Source: Blastopirellula retiformator (lineage in GTDB: Bacteria > Planctomycetota > Planctomycetia > Pirellulales > Pirellulaceae). Taken from it: 64,000 nt of DNA. The notes beneath the pieces were generated by a model. The model was not told the origin of the DNA. It was given only the letters and a program-made list of their open reading frames with translations, and did not search any database. Below, piece by piece: positions 7,017 to 16,712 of this stretch (the stretch's first letter is position 1; each line of letters begins with the position of its first letter). The translations under genes and the position numbers were made by a program. The stretch lies in assembly GCF_007859755.1 (NCBI RefSeq), contig NZ_SJPF01000002.1:639729-703728 (forward strand), given 5' to 3'.

Positions 7017-8831
7017 ATGGCTCGTAACGCACCACCTGCTCGTCGCTCCATCTGGCTTCCCCTTTTTCTGCTGGGGGGCGTATCGCTGCTGGCCGTCGGC
7101 GGTTCGGTCGCCGCTTTGGCGGCGATGGGGGTGGAGTTGCCCTTCTTGCAGGCGGCCAAGCCGCCGATGATCCGGATTCCGTCGTCGGTACGGCCGATCG
7201 CCGCCTACGAGCGGGTGAGCCGTAACGATTTGATCCATCCCGAGAAAGGGCAAATCCACTACTTGGAGATGCCGGTCAACTCGGCGATCGGCGCCCAGAT
7301 CGTTGGCGCCAATCTTTCCGGTGAGAAGATCACGGGGCGCGTTGCGGGCGTCGAACAGCGCGAATACCAGGGCAACGTCTACCCCTTCTTCGTCTTGGCC
7401 GAAGGTGGCGAGATTCCGCTTCCCAATGCCGACGAAATCGGCGGCGCCTATTTGAATCCACAAGACGTGATCGGCCGAGTCGTCGCCAACGAAAAGTCGC
7501 CCGGCTTTGGCTTCACCGAATCGAACTTTTTGCCGAAGGGAACCCGTCCCGGCCTCGTCGGCGGCGTTCCGCCCGGTATGAAGGCGATCACGCTGCTGGC
7601 GTCGAAGCTGGCTGGCGTCCATAGCTTGAACCTGGGAGATCGGATCGATCTGTTGGCGACGCTTGATGTCGATCGGTTGAGCCCCAACAGTTCGCTCGGC
7701 TCTCGAACTTCGGCCACTTCGCTTCCGCGCAGCAGCGACAAGCGGGGTGCGAAAAAGGATGGGCCGAAAGAGGCCCGCCTGATCGCGGTCGACGCGCAGG
7801 TGATTTCGCCCGTCTTTCGCCGCGCGAAAGTGGTCACATCCTCTTCGCTGACGCAAGGAACGACTGGGCGCAACGTACCGGTGGAAGAAGTGACGCTGGC
7901 GGTGCACGAGGCGGATGTTCCGGCCGTGACCGAAGCAAGCGTCATGGACTGCGAGATCGCCGTGATCGCCCACTCGGCCCGTCCGGAACCGGAGGAAGCG
8001 GCGCCGCCGGAAGGCATGGTAAGCGTTCCGCTGAATCCGCGGCGGGCGATTCCTTACAGCCAAATTCAAGAGGCTGACTTGTGGCCGACCGGCACGCGTA
8101 CTCCCCGCACGATACTCATCGCGCAGGCAGAAGTTGCTCGGATGGGAATTTTGACCGAGCCAAATGAGATCGTTGGTCGCGTATTAAAAGCGGCCAAGCC
8201 GCCGGGTACATTTTTCACCGAAGCCGACTTCTATCCGATCGGCACGACCGCGGGACTGACGGCGGCGGTGCCGACCGGGTATCGCGCGTTTACGCTCGAC
8301 GCCGCGCTCCTCGACGGTATTGCGGCGCTGCAGTTGGGCGATCGCTTCGACCTGATCGCCAGCCGGTCGATCGACTTCCAAAAGGTCGCCCAAAAGATCG
8401 GCGGTAGCGACATCATGCTGGCGACGGCGATTCGAGACGGGGCGCTCAAACTGGATGGCTCGGTGCAGATGGAAACGCTGCTCCGCAATGCGATCGTGAT
8501 CGCTCCACCAGGCTCGACCGCGCTGCGATATCACGGCTCGAAGATCAGCAGCAATGGCAAACAGGCGGCCCAACCGATGGTGATCGCCCTTTCCCCTGCC
8601 GAAACGACAAAACTGACCGAGGCGCTGGCGTCCGAGATGCACCTGACCGCCGTCGCCCGTCGCGACGACGAGAGCGAGATCCCGCCAGCGGCCGACCCAC
8701 TGGACGGCGTACGAACGCTTGACGCGGTCGTCGGCCGCAAACGCCAGACGCTGGTCTTTCTGACCGACGAACAAACCGGCCCCGCCCAACCGCTCGACCT
8801 GCAGGGATTACTGCCGGCGAAGGAGGAGTAG
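7017..8831 (+). CDS. cpaB: CpaB/RcpC-like pilus assembly protein with two tandem SAF units
   Basis: 604 residues, about twice the usual CpaB length (250-300). One membrane helix (about 12-36) is followed by a SAF-type unit (about 55-230: RPIAAYERVSRNDL, GRVVANEKSPGFGFTESNFL, PPGMKAITL, LNLGDRIDLLATLDV) and then by a recognisable second version (about 340-500: NPRRAIPYSQIQEADLW, GRVLKAAKPPGTFFTEADFY, PTGYRAFTLD, LQLGDRFDLIAS). The two halves align segment by segment, so the gene is an internal duplication. CpaB acts in the periplasm and is thought to link the secretin to the inner-membrane machine. The stop is 2 bases before the next start. Confidence 0.87.
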   Translation: MARNAPPARRSIWLPLFLLGGVSLLAVGGSVAALAAMGVELPFLQAAKPPMIRIPSSVRPIAAYERVSRNDLIHPEKGQIHYLEMPVNSAIGAQIVGANLSGEKITGRVAGVEQREYQGNVYPFFVLAEGGEIPLPNADEIGGAYLNPQDVIGRVVANEKSPGFGFTESNFLPKGTRPGLVGGVPPGMKAITLLASKLAGVHSLNLGDRIDLLATLDVDRLSPNSSLGSRTSATSLPRSSDKRGAKKDGPKEARLIAVDAQVISPVFRRAKVVTSSSLTQGTTGRNVPVEEVTLAVHEADVPAVTEASVMDCEIAVIAHSARPEPEEAAPPEGMVSVPLNPRRAIPYSQIQEADLWPTGTRTPRTILIAQAEVARMGILTEPNEIVGRVLKAAKPPGTFFTEADFYPIGTTAGLTAAVPTGYRAFTLDAALLDGIAALQLGDRFDLIASRSIDFQKVAQKIGGSDIMLATAIRDGALKLDGSVQMETLLRNAIVIAPPGSTALRYHGSKISSNGKQAAQPMVIALSPAETTKLTEALASEMHLTAVARRDDESEIPPAADPLDGVRTLDAVVGRKRQTLVFLTDEQTGPAQPLDLQGLLPAKEE

Positions 8832-8833
8832 GG

Positions 8834-9883
8834 ATGCGCCGGAAGAATCGTGGTGGATATACGCTGGTGTTGTTCGTGTTGCTTCTCTGGGCGATGTTCG
8901 GACTGGCGGCGCTCGTCATTGACTTTGGACTAGCCCGGGTAACGCAGCAGCGGATGCAAGATGCGACCGATGCGGCGGCGCTGGAAGGATTGCGCTATGC
9001 GGAATCGGCCCAAGGCAAAGAAAAAGCTCAATCGATCGCGACAGCCAATTTCCTTCACGAGATCGGCGAATCGGTTCCGGAATACAATCAGGCTGAAATC
9101 GTTTTCTCGGGAGGGCTGGGAGGAGAAGACCTGTTGGCGAGCCAGCTGATTGAAGATCCAACGGGGCGTCGCTGGGTTCCCTATCCGCGCACCAACGACA
9201 GTTCGGCCGATCTCTACTACAACGACGAAAAGACGGAGTTTACCGCACACTTGATTCGTGACGGCCAAACCCCAACCGATGCCAACAACTTTGGGCCACG
9301 GTCTCCCTATCTATTTGCCAGAGCGTCCGTCCGCCCCAGCGAGGGCGTGATTGGAATTCCCCTTAGGTCGGAGAGCCAAGCGACCCTGCAACCAGTTACG
9401 ACGCTCGCAAGTTCGACGACGCTGACGGGTAGCCCTGAAGTACGCTACGCCGTTGATATCGCAACGGTTGACGCCGATCCGTCGGCGCCTTGGGTCTACG
9501 AAGAATTGACGGGAAATACGAGCGACTTCACATACCGCATCGCCGACGAATTACCGTTCGAACGGACGCTGATCGATGGGACTCCGGAAGAAGACGGCTA
9601 CGTCGTTTTCTACCAATCGGTTCCTTCCGCGGAAGAAGGTGAGCCGAATGATCAACGCGTCGTCGGGTTCGGATATTGGAGCGACGATTCACAGCAGCAA
9701 CAGGATTCTCTGCGGGGACCGGCACACTTTTCGACGGCAAAACCGCAACCGATTGTGAAGTCTTGGACTCAAGAGGGCGAGGCGGCTCGGAACGCATTTC
9801 AAACGAAGTTCGACTACCTAAAAAGCAACAACTATCTCCTAAAAGCTCCCGTCCTCGCCCCTTCGCCAACTCCCTATCCCTAA
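8834..9883 (+). CDS. tadG: TadG-like pilus assembly protein
   Basis: 349 residues. The N-terminus GGYTLVLFVLLLWAMFGLAALVIDFG followed by QQRMQDATDAAALEGLR is the putative Flp pilus-assembly TadE/G-like helix and the 'DAAALAGA'-type segment typical of TadG. The rest should be periplasmic; no von Willebrand A domain is evident, unlike in longer TadG proteins. It probably joins the minor pseudopilin complex. The start is 2 bases after the cpaB stop, so the pair is likely to be coupled. Confidence 0.83.
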   Translation: MRRKNRGGYTLVLFVLLLWAMFGLAALVIDFGLARVTQQRMQDATDAAALEGLRYAESAQGKEKAQSIATANFLHEIGESVPEYNQAEIVFSGGLGGEDLLASQLIEDPTGRRWVPYPRTNDSSADLYYNDEKTEFTAHLIRDGQTPTDANNFGPRSPYLFARASVRPSEGVIGIPLRSESQATLQPVTTLASSTTLTGSPEVRYAVDIATVDADPSAPWVYEELTGNTSDFTYRIADELPFERTLIDGTPEEDGYVVFYQSVPSAEEGEPNDQRVVGFGYWSDDSQQQQDSLRGPAHFSTAKPQPIVKSWTQEGEAARNAFQTKFDYLKSNNYLLKAPVLAPSPTPYP

Positions 9884-9896
9884 CGCCCCGTCCAAC

Positions 9897-11123
9897 ATGT
9901 CCGAGAAACTCCAAGTCCTTATCGTCACTCCCAGCGAAAGCTTGCGTACCGAGCTGCGCGATTTGCTGAAGTCGATTGACTCAGTCGGGTCGGCGCCGTT
10001 GGTCGCATCGGACAATCGCCAGGGGTTGGAACTGGCCAGGACACGTTCTCCGCAGTTGGCGATCGTGGAGCTTTCGGCCAACACGGTTCCGGCGCAGTCT
10101 TTCGCGCGTGAGATGTCGGCGGTCGCTCCCGATACGATGGTCGTGGGCCTGCTGAAGCCGGAGTTTTTCGCCAGCGCCCCGTCGGAAAGTCGCCTGTTAA
10201 TTGACTCGCTCCGGAGCGGTTTAAAAGACTTTTTGAACTATCCCGTTTCCAAGGGAGAACTGGAAGAACTGATCCGCCGGCTTGGCAACGAGACGCGCCG
10301 CAGTCCCGCCCAGTTGGGCGCGGTTTTCTCCTTCATCAGCAACAAGGGAGGCGTCGGCAAATCAACTCTTTCGGTCAATGCGGCGGCGGCCCTGGCGCAG
10401 CGCCATCCGGATCGCGTGCTGCTGGTCGACGCTTCATTACAATTGGGTGTCGCGGCATCGCTGCTTGATTTGCAACCGACGTCGACGCTGACCGACGCCG
10501 CACGGGAGCAGAACCGACTTGACCAGACGCTGCTGGAACAATTGACGATTCGCCATTCGAGCGGACTTCACTTGCTGGCAGCGCCGAAGAACCCGATCGA
10601 AGCGACCCGCGTTACCGAAGAGATTTTGACGCAGGTGCTGACCCTGGGACGTCGCACTTACGACTATGTCATCGTCGATACTTTTCCGGTTTTCGACGCG
10701 ATCACGGTGGCGCTGCTCGACTTGACGACCCGCGCTTACGTCGTCAGCGAAAACGTGGTGCCAACGCTGCTGGGCGCGGCGAGTTTGATCGAACTGCTCG
10801 ACCAGCTTGCGTTTCCCTCCGACCATGTCGAAGTGATCATCAACCGATTTCAAAACTTGAGCGGCAGTCTGGGGCGTGAAGATATCGCCGCCCGCATCGG
10901 CCGCAACGTCGACTGGGTTCTTCCGTACGACAAGCGGGTGATCTCGGCCGCCAATCTGGGAAGGCCGATCATCGAATACTCGCCAACCTTTTTCAAATTT
11001 CGGCGGACGCTCGCCCAGTTGGTCGACTCGATGGAAGAGGTCGTTGGCCACGCCAATTCGAATGGATCGACGCTGGAACGTTTCCAAGCCGAATTTGTGC
11101 AAACGCTGGGCGAAGGAGAGTAA
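9897..11123 (+). CDS. cpaE: CpaE/TadZ-like ParA-family ATPase
   Basis: 408 residues. Residues 1-125 form a response-regulator-like domain in which the usual phospho-Asp position is Glu (AIVELS), so it is probably not phosphorylated. A MinD/ParA-type ATPase follows, with the deviant Walker A KGGVGKST at 150-157 and Walker B YVIVDTFP near 265. CpaE/TadZ proteins place the Tad machine, often at a cell pole. It lies between tadG and cpaF with 4-14 base gaps. Confidence 0.9.
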   Translation: MSEKLQVLIVTPSESLRTELRDLLKSIDSVGSAPLVASDNRQGLELARTRSPQLAIVELSANTVPAQSFAREMSAVAPDTMVVGLLKPEFFASAPSESRLLIDSLRSGLKDFLNYPVSKGELEELIRRLGNETRRSPAQLGAVFSFISNKGGVGKSTLSVNAAAALAQRHPDRVLLVDASLQLGVAASLLDLQPTSTLTDAAREQNRLDQTLLEQLTIRHSSGLHLLAAPKNPIEATRVTEEILTQVLTLGRRTYDYVIVDTFPVFDAITVALLDLTTRAYVVSENVVPTLLGAASLIELLDQLAFPSDHVEVIINRFQNLSGSLGREDIAARIGRNVDWVLPYDKRVISAANLGRPIIEYSPTFFKFRRTLAQLVDSMEEVVGHANSNGSTLERFQAEFVQTLGEGE

Positions 11124-11127
11124 CGCC

Positions 11128-12513
11128 ATGAAAGACGACGCTCGCCGTCTACTCGGCTCTCAGTCCGCCAACTTACCGCTGGAACGGATCCGCGTTCGTG
11201 AAAAGTTTGGGCAAGAATCCCCTGCCCCGCTAATCGAAGAGCGAGGCGCAGTCAACTACCTGAACGTCAAGTCGAACCTGCACCAATCGTTGCTGGATGA
11301 TCTCGATCGCCGCAACTTGATTGGCGCTGGCGAAGATCAACTTGCCGAGCTTGTGCAAGACTTCGTCGACCAGGCGATCGATTCAGGCGATCTGCCGCTG
11401 AATGATGCTGAACGGGAGCGGCTGACCGCCGACCTGTTGGAAGAGACGCTGGGCGTTGGTCCGCTGGCGGCGCTTATGGCTGATCCAGCCATTACCGATA
11501 TCTTGGTTAATGGTCCCTTTCAGATCTACGTCGAGCGTTTTGGCCTGTTGGAGCTGACCAGCGTCCGCTTTCGCGACGACGATCACTTGATTCGGATCAT
11601 CCAGCGCATCGCCTCGCGCGTGGGCCGACGAATCGATGAAGGTTCGCCGATGGTTGACGCCCGGCTTCCTGATGGGAGTCGTGTGAACGCGACTCTTCCG
11701 CCGGCGACGATCGATGGCCCGACCCTTTCGATTCGGCGCTTTGGCCGTCGCCGACTGCGCTGTCAGGACTTGCTGCAACTCGGCGCCTTTTCGGACGACA
11801 TGTACTCGTTCTTGCAATGGCTGGTGCTAAACCGCCGCAATATTCTCGTCTCAGGCGGTACCGGTTCCGGTAAGTCGACGCTGTTGGGCGCCGTCGCCGA
11901 AGCGATCCCGAGGCGTGAGCGGGTCATCACCATCGAAGACGCGGCGGAACTGGTGCTCGACCAGACGCACGTCGTGCGGATGGAAACGCGGCCCGTCAAT
12001 ATCGAAGGACGAGGCCGAATCTCGGCCCGCGACTTGGTGATCAACGCGCTGCGGATGCGGCCTGACCGGATCATCGTCGGCGAAGTCCGCGGAGCCGAAG
12101 CGCTCGACATGCTGCAGGCGATGAACACTGGCCATGACGGCAGCTTGACGACGATTCACTCCAACAGTCCGCGTGATGCGCTCTCGCGACTGGAAACGAT
12201 GGTGCTAACCGCGGGGATTGAACTTCCTTCCCGCGCGATTCGAGAACAGATCGCGTCGGCGATTCAAGTCGTCGTGCACGTTCGCCGCTACGAAGATGGA
12301 ACGCGGCGGATCGAGTCGATCGCCGAAATCGTCGGGATGGAAGGTGGAGTGTTTCAACTTCAGGAGATCTTCCAGTTCCAACGGACCGGACGAGACGGCA
12401 AACGGATCATCGGTTCGTTTGAGCCGACAGGGATCATTCCCCGCGTCGTCGACCAAATGCGGCGACTTGGCTTGGAAGCGCCCATCGACTTATTTCAAAG
12501 GCGCACACCGTGA
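11128..12513 (+). CDS. cpaF: Tad pilus assembly/retraction ATPase (CpaF/TadA)
   Basis: 461 residues, a GspE-superfamily secretion ATPase. An N-terminal domain runs to about 190, then Walker A GGTGSGKST (243-251), Asp box ITIEDAAEL (267-275), Walker B IIVGEVRG (near 315-322) and His box GHDGSLTTIHSN (335-346), all intact. It powers pilin polymerisation from the cytoplasm and docks on TadB/TadC. ATG 11128 with an upstream GGAGAG is preferred to a longer frame that would overlap cpaE. Its 3' end overlaps tadB by 4 bases. Confidence 0.94.
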   Translation: MKDDARRLLGSQSANLPLERIRVREKFGQESPAPLIEERGAVNYLNVKSNLHQSLLDDLDRRNLIGAGEDQLAELVQDFVDQAIDSGDLPLNDAERERLTADLLEETLGVGPLAALMADPAITDILVNGPFQIYVERFGLLELTSVRFRDDDHLIRIIQRIASRVGRRIDEGSPMVDARLPDGSRVNATLPPATIDGPTLSIRRFGRRRLRCQDLLQLGAFSDDMYSFLQWLVLNRRNILVSGGTGSGKSTLLGAVAEAIPRRERVITIEDAAELVLDQTHVVRMETRPVNIEGRGRISARDLVINALRMRPDRIIVGEVRGAEALDMLQAMNTGHDGSLTTIHSNSPRDALSRLETMVLTAGIELPSRAIREQIASAIQVVVHVRRYEDGTRRIESIAEIVGMEGGVFQLQEIFQFQRTGRDGKRIIGSFEPTGIIPRVVDQMRRLGLEAPIDLFQRRTP

Positions 12514-13367
12514 TACCGTTCGGATTGCTCGTCCTGTTGGTCGGCGCGATCGGCGGCATCGCGTGGCGGTTTCAGTATGCGCGGACGCAGTCGATCGCCA
12601 GGGATCGTTTCGCCGCTCCGCCGGACGATGCCGACGCGGCGCCGATTCGCCGGAGAAACCTGCGGCCTGTCATCGGTCGCTTCTATTGGGTCTCGCTGGT
12701 CGCCGGCATTTTGGCGGCGATCGTCCTCTTTTTTCTGGTCGGCGCCAGTTTGGTCATCTCCAGCACGATCGGCATCATCGCCGCCCTGCTGACGTTCATG
12801 CTGGAAATCCAGATCGCCGAGTTTCGGAGAGCGAAGCTGGAAACCCAATTGGCCGAAGCGATCGACTTGATGGTTGGCGCCCTTGGCGCCGGAGCTGGCG
12901 TCAACACGGCGATGAGCGTCGCTCTCGAAGAAACTCGCGATCCGCTCCGTTCACTCTTGCGGGACGTGATCGAACGAATCCGGTATGGCGACGATCCAGA
13001 AGTCGTTTTTCAAGACGTCAGTGCGCGGGTACCGATGGAGACGTTTCTCCTCTTTTCCTCGGCGCTTTCGGTCCACTGGGATGTCGGCGGAAGTTTGGCG
13101 CCGACGATGGCTTCGGTCGGACGGACAATTCGCGACCGGATCGAGATCGCACGTCAAATTCGCTCAAACATCGCTCAGTCGAACATTTCGACCGTCGCGA
13201 TTATCGGCCTGACTTACTTCATCGCCGCGGTGATGTGGCGCAATAGTCCCGAGCCAACGGTTGAGTTCGTCACCTCCCCAACCGGCGAGTTCTTCGTTGC
13301 CGGGTCGATGCTGCTGCAGGCAGTCGGCATCGTCTGGATGTACTTGATGAGCCGCGCAAAGTTCTGA
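12510..13367 (+). CDS. tadB: Tad pilus inner-membrane platform protein TadB
   Basis: 285 residues. It starts at a GTG overlapping the cpaF stop codon, which implies translational coupling. Two N-terminal membrane helices flank a short Arg-rich loop, followed by a T2SF (GspF-like) domain at about 115-235 (LAEAIDLMVGALGAGAGVNTA; SARVPMETFLLFSSALSVHW) and two C-terminal helices. With TadC it forms the platform that CpaF drives. Confidence 0.9.
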   Translation: MIPFGLLVLLVGAIGGIAWRFQYARTQSIARDRFAAPPDDADAAPIRRRNLRPVIGRFYWVSLVAGILAAIVLFFLVGASLVISSTIGIIAALLTFMLEIQIAEFRRAKLETQLAEAIDLMVGALGAGAGVNTAMSVALEETRDPLRSLLRDVIERIRYGDDPEVVFQDVSARVPMETFLLFSSALSVHWDVGGSLAPTMASVGRTIRDRIEIARQIRSNIAQSNISTVAIIGLTYFIAAVMWRNSPEPTVEFVTSPTGEFFVAGSMLLQAVGIVWMYLMSRAKF

Positions 13368-13376
13368 TAAAAGATC

Positions 13377-14291
13377 ATGGCATATTTCTATCTCTTTACC
13401 ATTTGGATGTTGCTTGCCGGCGGCGGTTGGGTCGTTTGGAGTCGCTTTACGCGATCCGAAACGGCTCGCCAGCGTCTATTCGCCAGCGCCGCCGATTCGC
13501 CGGAAGTCGCCCAGACCGATCTGCGGCAGATGGGCCTGTTTCGTCGCTGGTTGTATCGAGCCGGATTTCGCGGAGCGTCCGATCCAACAATCTTTCTGAC
13601 GGCGACTTCGTTCTCGATCCTGTTTGGCATTGGCGCCGCCACGCTCTTCGTTTTTGCAGGCTTTCAGGAAACGTTTGTCGCCAGCGTTCAGTTGATCCCA
13701 GGCGGAACCGGGGAAGTTTTCCTGCCAGCCGCGTACCTATCCCCTTGGATTTTGGGAATCTCTACCGCTTGCCTACCTTGGCTCTACGTCCGGCGAGCGC
13801 GCCGAACGCGGGTACAAGAATTTGATCAAGATCTGCCGCTCGCTCTCGATCTCTTGTCGACGCTAAGCGAATCGGGGCTTGGGTTTGACGTTGCGATCTC
13901 CCGAATACTCGATACGCGTCTCGGCGATCGCCCACTGGGAAAAGAACTGCGGAGCTACCAGGCGGACCTGCTGGCCGGGCGATCGCGCATCGAGTGCCTG
14001 CGGCGATTGGCCTGGCGAGTCAACGTCAGCGGCGTCACCATCCTGACGTCGGCGCTGGTGCAAGCGGAACAGATTGGCATGGGGATCGCTGAAGTGTTGC
14101 GGCGTCAAGCGCTTGACATGCGCTCGCGACGCCGTGAGAAGGCAAACATGTTCGCGCTCAGCCTAGCGACGAAGCGGATGTTTCCCCTCGTGATTTGCTT
14201 TTTGCCCGGACTTTTTGTTTGGACATTGGGGCCGGTCTTTATTGAGTTAATTCAAATGGCGGACGCCTTCGTACGGGTCCGAGACTTTTAG
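13377..14291 (+). CDS. tadC: Tad pilus inner-membrane platform protein TadC
   Basis: 304 residues. The second T2SF protein of the locus: N-terminal helices, then DLPLALDLLSTLSESGLGFD and the matching second half SGVTILTSALVQAEQIGMGI, and a C-terminal membrane segment (MFPLVICFLPGLFVWTLGPV). It begins 9 bases after tadB. TadB and TadC are both present and full length, consistent with a working machine. Confidence 0.9.
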   Translation: MAYFYLFTIWMLLAGGGWVVWSRFTRSETARQRLFASAADSPEVAQTDLRQMGLFRRWLYRAGFRGASDPTIFLTATSFSILFGIGAATLFVFAGFQETFVASVQLIPGGTGEVFLPAAYLSPWILGISTACLPWLYVRRARRTRVQEFDQDLPLALDLLSTLSESGLGFDVAISRILDTRLGDRPLGKELRSYQADLLAGRSRIECLRRLAWRVNVSGVTILTSALVQAEQIGMGIAEVLRRQALDMRSRRREKANMFALSLATKRMFPLVICFLPGLFVWTLGPVFIELIQMADAFVRVRDF

Positions 14292-14295
14292 CGTC

Positions 14296-14697
14296 ATGGG
14301 ATTCTCCACGGGACAACTCGTTGACGCGGAAGATGGTGAGATCCTGTTGCCGCGGCTCTATCTGGCGGCCGACTTCTGGCATCGCTTTCGCGGCCTGCAA
14401 CTGCATCGTCCCCTCGAAGACGACGAAGGCCTCCTCCTCTATCCATGCCGATCGGTTCACACCTGCTTTCTTCGCTTCTCGCTTGACCTCCATTTCTTTG
14501 CTAGCAATGGCCGCTGGTTGGGAGAACAGCTCAACGTTCGCCCCTTTCGGGCTAGTGCCGGAGTACGGGATGCGGCGATCGTGATCGAGACCAATTCGCG
14601 CTGCCAGCGACGCTTTCATCCCGATCGCCCTGTCCAAGTGGCGTTAAACTCCGCCTATTCCCGCCATCTCCCGGTCGAGCTTCTTCGCTCCTGCTAG
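14296..14697 (+). CDS. DUF192 family protein embedded in the Tad locus
   Basis: 133 residues. The pattern FWHRFRGLQLHRPLEDDEGLL, SVHTCFLRFSLDLHFFASNG and GEQLNVRPFR matches DUF192 proteins, which usually read as 'rGLm-R-L...gmlf-f...f-MkNt-ipLdv-fid'. No signal peptide is seen. It begins 4 bases after tadC and precedes the secretin gene, so it is co-transcribed with pilus genes. DUF192 has no firm function. The cysteines in LYPCRSVHTCF are not general to the family as I recall it. A structural or regulatory role in the pilus is possible but inferred only from position. Confidence 0.68.
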   Translation: MGFSTGQLVDAEDGEILLPRLYLAADFWHRFRGLQLHRPLEDDEGLLLYPCRSVHTCFLRFSLDLHFFASNGRWLGEQLNVRPFRASAGVRDAAIVIETNSRCQRRFHPDRPVQVALNSAYSRHLPVELLRSC

Positions 14698-14829
14698 CAG
14701 GTGACTGCAATTCGTTTGCGGCCATCCAATTGCGTTACTTTCTGCTCCGGTTCGCGCCGATAACTTCTGTAGAAGCGCCACTATCGGTATTACCGGATTC
14801 GTCGGATCACCGCCGGCAATCCTCCTCAG

Positions 14830-16689
14830 TTGGTTCCGCATGCTGGATATCCCTTGATCAATCGCCCAGGACGAAAGAACGGTTTCTTCTTGGCCACGAT
14901 GGTCGGCGCTGCGCTCTTGATCAGCCCGCTCTTCGCCCAATATCCAGCGCAGGCGCCACGGTATCCGGGGAAACTCTATGAGTTTGCTTCCCAGCCGGAT
15001 CAAGAGGTTCGGATCGCACAAGCGACCGGTCCCCAGCGAATTGAGTCAATTCCTCCCCTTCCTGCGGCCGCCGTCAACCAACCGCCGATCGATCGCCTGG
15101 AACAACTCGAAGAACTTCCGCCAGGACTGCGAGCGCCAACCCCCAACGCCGATACGCAACGCCTGTATGGCAACTTCGTCCGGGAGATCATCGATTCTCA
15201 GAACGTTCTCGAGTTAGTGCTTGGGCGTCCGCGAATACTGGTCTTCAACGAAACGCCGATCCGTATCTATTTGCCTGACGAACGGGTCGCCACCTACCAA
15301 GTTATCTCGGATCGGGAGATCTCAATCGTCGGCAATAACGCCGGCACAACGGTCCTGAACATCTGGGTCCCCGACGCCGACGCCCCCGACAAGCAGCGCG
15401 TGCTGAGCTATTTTGTCCGCGTCGCTCCTGAGGTAGCGTCTAGGGAAAGCCTGGAACAAAGGTATAAGCGACTCGAACAGGAAATCAATAAAGGCTTTCC
15501 GGAAAGCTACGTGCAGCTTAGCTTCATCGGCAACCGCCTGATCGTTCGCGGCGAAGCGAAAGACGCGGTCGAGGCGACGCAAATTTTGGAGGTCCTGGCG
15601 GTCAACAGCCCGACGAGCCAAGCCTCCTACGACGAAGCGAACCCCTTGGAAATTCGCGAGCAGTACATCCGCAACGCCACCGATCAGTTGGTACAAGACG
15701 AGATCCAAGATCTCGGTCAGCGTCTACGCCGCGCCAACGTCGTCAATCTGATGAAAATTCCCGGCGAACAGCAGGTAATGCTCCGCGTAACCGTCGCCGA
15801 AGTCAATCGAAACGCGCTACGTCAAATTGGCGCCGATATGCAGATCGGCAATTCAGGAGACGTTAGCTTTCTCTCGCTGCTCCTTCCAGCGACCTTGGGG
15901 TCGATTACCGGCGGCAACCTAGCGGTCGACTCCGCCGACTTCAAACTGGCGCTCAACGCCCTCCGCGACATGGGTTACGCCCGCACGCTGGCCGAGCCGA
16001 ACCTGACGACGCTCAACGGCCAAGCGGCGATGTTCCGGGCTGGCGATACCTTCCCGGTTCCCCTGGCCGAATCGAGCTTTGGCGGAACCGCCCAAGGCGT
16101 CTCGCAGGAATTTGTCGGCGTTGACGTCAACTTCATTCCGTATATCACCGATCGGGATCGCGTTCGCTTAATCATCCAAGGAAGCGTCAGCGCCCGTGAC
16201 GATCAAACGTCGGCCAACGTCGGCGGCACTGACGTACCAGGCACCAACACCCGCGACTTTTCGACGACGGTCGAACTTCGCGATGGGCAGACCCTGGCGA
16301 TCGGCGGGTTGATGCAAACGACGCTGCAAACCAACGATCAGCGAGTCCCTTTCTTGGGCGACATACCGGTTGTCGGCACGCTTTTCTCCAATAAGTCGAC
16401 GTCGGCCCAAGAGCAGGAGCTGGTGATCATCGTCACGCCGCAGTTGGTTCATCCGCTGGAACAGTGCATGACGCCGCCGCTGCCCGGCGCCGACGTGTTT
16501 GAACCGACCGATATCGAATTCTTCCTCGGAAATCGCTTGGAGAGTCATCGAGCCCGCGATTTCCGAAGTTCGGTTCGTACCGATTTCGGCAAACAGCTTG
16601 CCGGAGAGCGATGTCATGAAGCGCAGTTCTTAATCGGCCCGACCGGTCAAAGCTTTAACTGCTGCAATCAACCGATGCTGTTCAAATAG
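14830..16689 (+). CDS. cpaC: Tad pilus outer-membrane secretin (CpaC/RcpA)
   Basis: About 619 residues. The N-terminus contains a signal peptide (NGFFLATMVGAALLISPLFA), then a pilus-type N-terminal domain (about 125-200: VLELVLGRPRILVFNETPIR, SIVGNNAGTTVLNIWVPD), a middle BON-like segment and the secretin core (about 310-550: MLRVTVAEVNRNALRQIGAD, LAEPNLTTLNGQAAMFRAGD, VELRDGQTLAIGGLMQTTLQ, VPFLGDIPVVGTLFSN, QELVIIVTPQLVHPL). It forms the outer-membrane gate for the pilus. The start is uncertain: the open frame begins at TTG 14830 and a second TTG at 14854 would give a tidier signal peptide. A 132-base gap without features separates it from the DUF192 gene. Confidence 0.9.
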   Translation: MVPHAGYPLINRPGRKNGFFLATMVGAALLISPLFAQYPAQAPRYPGKLYEFASQPDQEVRIAQATGPQRIESIPPLPAAAVNQPPIDRLEQLEELPPGLRAPTPNADTQRLYGNFVREIIDSQNVLELVLGRPRILVFNETPIRIYLPDERVATYQVISDREISIVGNNAGTTVLNIWVPDADAPDKQRVLSYFVRVAPEVASRESLEQRYKRLEQEINKGFPESYVQLSFIGNRLIVRGEAKDAVEATQILEVLAVNSPTSQASYDEANPLEIREQYIRNATDQLVQDEIQDLGQRLRRANVVNLMKIPGEQQVMLRVTVAEVNRNALRQIGADMQIGNSGDVSFLSLLLPATLGSITGGNLAVDSADFKLALNALRDMGYARTLAEPNLTTLNGQAAMFRAGDTFPVPLAESSFGGTAQGVSQEFVGVDVNFIPYITDRDRVRLIIQGSVSARDDQTSANVGGTDVPGTNTRDFSTTVELRDGQTLAIGGLMQTTLQTNDQRVPFLGDIPVVGTLFSNKSTSAQEQELVIIVTPQLVHPLEQCMTPPLPGADVFEPTDIEFFLGNRLESHRARDFRSSVRTDFGKQLAGERCHEAQFLIGPTGQSFNCCNQPMLFK

Positions 16690-16712
16690 CGAAGCGACGA
16701 AGGACTAGAAGA

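Noticed and set aside
6978-8069. 363-codon minus-strand frame opposite cpaB
   Set aside because: His/Arg/Gln-rich low-complexity translation typical of an antisense frame in high-GC DNA. The + strand encodes a duplicated CpaB.
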